Below the pieces are notes generated by a model that had not been told where the DNA came from, searched no databases, and was given only the letters and a program-made list of their open reading frames with translations. Both the position numbers and the translations under genes were made by a program. DNA of 64,000 bases, taken from Dinochytrium kinnereticum. Taxonomy: Eukaryota; Chytridiomycota; Chytridiomycetes; Chytridiales; Chytridiaceae. Below, in pieces: positions 61,723 to 64,000 of this stretch. The stretch's first letter is position 1, and each line of letters opens with the position of its first letter. The stretch spans positions 1 through 64,000 of the forward strand of contig JADGJT010000064.1 of NCBI GenBank assembly GCA_027604005.1, written 5' to 3'.

Positions 61723-63499
61723 CTAAGCCTGCGCTTCAACCGCAGCACTTTCCTCAAGCTCCTTGATAACATCGTCAGCAGAAGCTCCCGCCTCGACCTT
61801 AGCCTTCAAAGCAGCAATCTTCGCCTCAGCCTTCGCCTTGTTCTTGGCAGTCTGCTCAGCCTGATCCTCGAGGAACTTTGCCTTCTTCTCCTCTAGCGTG
61901 GCAATGGTCGAGTCGGCGTCGGCAACCGTGACGGGGATGTTCACCTTAAGCTTATTGAAAAGGTCTACTGATACAAGGTCCAGCTTGATGACGGTCTTGG
62001 GGGAAGGGGTATGGTCACCGGCAGCGGCAGAGCCACCACGCCTGTTCTTCTTACCCTTACCCATGACCAAATAATCCTCACCACCACGATCTTCCTTCTT
62101 TTTAAGAGCGACAAGACCGTCAGGAATGCTCGAGTCCACAGCTCTAGCCGGCGCGGGGGTGGGCGAGGCGGTGGAAGTAGCAGCAGCCTGAGGCTTGGAG
62201 GAATATTGCTGCAAGAAAGCGATGAGAGAGTTACAGATCGTGATTTCTTCAGTGAAGGCAGGGATCTTAGAGTTCTCAAGCTCGTCCTCTGCGGCCCTGG
62301 TAAGCCTGGCAGTCTCATCCTTCTTCCTACTCTCCTGGTACTCCTTCTGACGGCGCTCCCTCTCCGCCCTCTCAAAGTGATACCATTCGTCGTTCTGCTT
62401 CTTGAAGTCGGCGCGGAGGGTACGCATGCTCTCATATGCCGCGTCCACCTCAGCCTTCAACGCCTTCCTCTGGTTGATAAGCTCCGTTAGGCCACCCAAG
62501 TCCTTTCGCTTTCCGTCGTCAACATCTTTGAGCTCAGCCTTAACAACGTCATATTCCTTGTTGATCGCGTCCTTCTTAGGGCCCAGTGTGTCGAGTTCAG
62601 CGCGGTAGGCATCAACCTGCTTCTTATCGCCTTCAACAGTACTGCTTTGGGATCCGAGGGTGTCGAGGACCTTGCGAGCCTTCTTCAAATTAGCAATGTC
62701 CGAGACGATACGTTTTTCGTCAGTAAGCTTGAGGTTTCCGTCAGTAAGCTGCTGCTCGAGGCTCCTGTAGAAAAGGTAAGATTTTAGAATCAGACAAACT
62801 CATATCCAGAGAGGTCTCTAAGATTAAAAAAAGCGTGGTTGGAAAGAAACTAACGCAATTTGCTTCTCAATGTCTTCAACGTTCTTCACACCAAGCTTAT
62901 CCTTAGAGCTCTTAACCTCATCGTTCTGGTAAAAAGAAATGTCAGCTCTTCTTCGTGCATTCTCTTTTCAAGTACGGTGTAAGTTACCTTCTTCTTAATG
63001 TTAGCCTGGACAGCCTTCATCTTATCAAGAATCTTGGTGCGCTGGTCGTTAACCTCAGAGCGCTGCTTAGCAAGCTCATCGAGCTTTGCGCGAAGCTCCT
63101 TCCGCTTGCCATCATAGCTACCCTTGATGTGGTCGGTGCTGTTGATAGTCTGCTGAACGGCGCTCTACTCACATGAAGAAAAAAATTGCAAAGAAACAGA
63201 GATCAATCAAAAAAAAACGTGAAGAAGAACAACAAAGCAATAAAAGCGAACCAATTTTTTCTGGACAGCCTCGATTTGATCCTTGATGGCAGTGATCTCC
63301 TAGAGGTTACGACAGATGGGTCAGTTCAACCATACCCATATTCATCAAGTTATAAAGGAATATTCCGAACCCTCTCATGAGCCTCCTTATCCGGACGGGG
63401 CCCCTTGGGTCTTGCCACGGGGGTCGAGGGCTTGCTTTCAGCAGGGGAAGCAGCAGGGGCTGCAGATGAGGCGACCTTCTTTTCTTCCTTTCCGGGCAT
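61723..63499 (-). CDS. BFR1: Bfr1-like ribosome/mRNP-associated coiled-coil protein
   Basis: Fungal Bfr1 binds ER-associated polysomes and mRNPs and affects secretion and nuclear segregation. ATG 63499 starts MPGKEEKKVASSAAPAASPA, a disordered Ala/Pro-rich head. Short exons encode EITAIKDQIEAVQKKL (about 63299-63252), RKELRAKLDELAKQRSEVND, and VKNVEDIEKQI; the large last exon (about 62764-61723) continues the coiled coil with NLKLTDEKRIVSDIANLKKA and MRTLRADFKKQNDEWYHFER, then the family's hallmark KIPAFTEEITICNSLIAFLQ, a linker, and KKEDRGGEDYLVMGKGKKNR followed by PKTVIKLDLVSVDLFNKLKV. The C-terminus is a helical Ala/Lys/Glu-rich tail. About 490 residues, comparable to fungal Bfr1 (about 470). 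Two introns begin with GTTCG rather than GTAAG/GTGAG. Confidence 0.88.
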
Positions 63500-64000
63500 G
63501 GCCTATATTACAGTATTTGAAAGCCTGGTCAGAGACAGAACTGTCAAAGGGATGACGGTATGGCATCGCTTTATCCAAATGCCTCCTATTCCGAGTATCC
63601 ATGAGACTGCATCATCCCAATCCAACGCATTCTGAATAGCGAGGTTATAAGATCAAGCTGGCACTGCACTCTCCAGTATGATGTCAGCCCAAACCAGTAC
63701 GCAGACCGTCAAGCACCCATCCATCCTCATCCCTCTCAGTATGATCCGACGATCGTATCCAGCACCAGTAAGTGAGTAATCGCAAATTACCTTGGTGATG
63801 AGGGGGTGATGGGGTTGAGTGTTTTGGATTTTGTGGAAAAAAAATGAATTTGAAAAGACTCCGAGACCCTCAAATGCTTGTATCACAAAAGCAATGAGTT
63901 GAATGGGAAATGCTGGCTATTTTATTGAGACGGCTACCATACTTAAGCTGGCATTAATACTGGTAGGAACGCTTAGGCTCAAAGCTGCTATCCGTGCAGA
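63500..64000. other. BFR1 upstream region
   Basis: 501 bp to the window edge with no gene seen on either strand. Presumably the BFR1 promoter and 5' UTR; an AG-like junction around 63510-63530 leaves room for a 5' UTR intron, not provable here. Confidence 0.35.

Noticed and set aside
1..64000. CRISPR arrays, insertion sequences, operons, phage genes, transposons
   Set aside because: Looked for repeats, transposase or reverse-transcriptase motifs; none seen. Intron-rich eukaryotic DNA.

Overview
The window is nuclear DNA of a eukaryote, most likely a zoosporic (chytrid-grade) fungus. Genes are broken by many short GT-AG introns, often 41-60 nt, with a CTAAC-like branch site close to the 3' end. 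Fungal genes (Bfr1, a yeast-type cystathionine beta-synthase without a haem region) sit beside genes usually met in animals or protists: full-length NBAS, a NUP153-type zinc-finger nucleoporin, LKB1/STK11, Aven, an animal-type cryptochrome/(6-4) photolyase, a GUCD1-like protein and a Thg1-like protein. A very large coiled-coil gene may belong to the flagellar apparatus. The taxonomic call is inference from this gene mix; no rRNA, tRNA, transposon, CRISPR array or bacterial operon was seen.

Layout, left to right. 1-4913 (+): 5'-truncated, low-complexity Ser/Pro-rich protein starting in a 174-bp tandem repeat. 5347-13639 (-): NBAS, ER tether subunit. 14058-14968 (+): Snf7/Vps32, ESCRT-III. 15416-24978 (+): giant coiled-coil gene. 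25174-26771 (+): At4g15545-like coiled-coil protein. 27378-32818 (-): NUP153-like nucleoporin. 33487-36161 (+): GUCD1-like protein with a very large disordered insertion. 36728-39729 (+): secreted protein with a duplicated Cys-rich module, an 11-nt micro-exon and an assembly gap in one intron. 39730-43055: a 3.3-kb T-rich gene desert. 43056-47445 (+): EMC1. 47579-50732 (+): LKB1 kinase. 51117-53485 (+): cryptochrome/(6-4) photolyase. 53510-54755 (-): Aven-like. 54834-55855 (+): Thg1-like 3'-5' polymerase. 56091-58127 (+): CBS. 58613-59440 (+): unknown single-exon gene. 59867-60994 (-): basic protein with a signal peptide. 61723-63499 (-): Bfr1.

Several genes serve membrane traffic and the ER (NBAS, Snf7, EMC1, Bfr1), but there is no operon-like logic; neighbours share promoters (head-to-head pairs NBAS/Snf7, NUP153/GUCD1, Aven/Thg1-like) or 3' flanks (photolyase and Aven stop codons are 24 nt apart). 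Recurring oddities are sense-strand T-rich 3' flanks, micro-exons, and conserved domains carrying long disordered insertions. Exon boundaries were read by eye from splice motifs and frame continuity and need transcript data to confirm.
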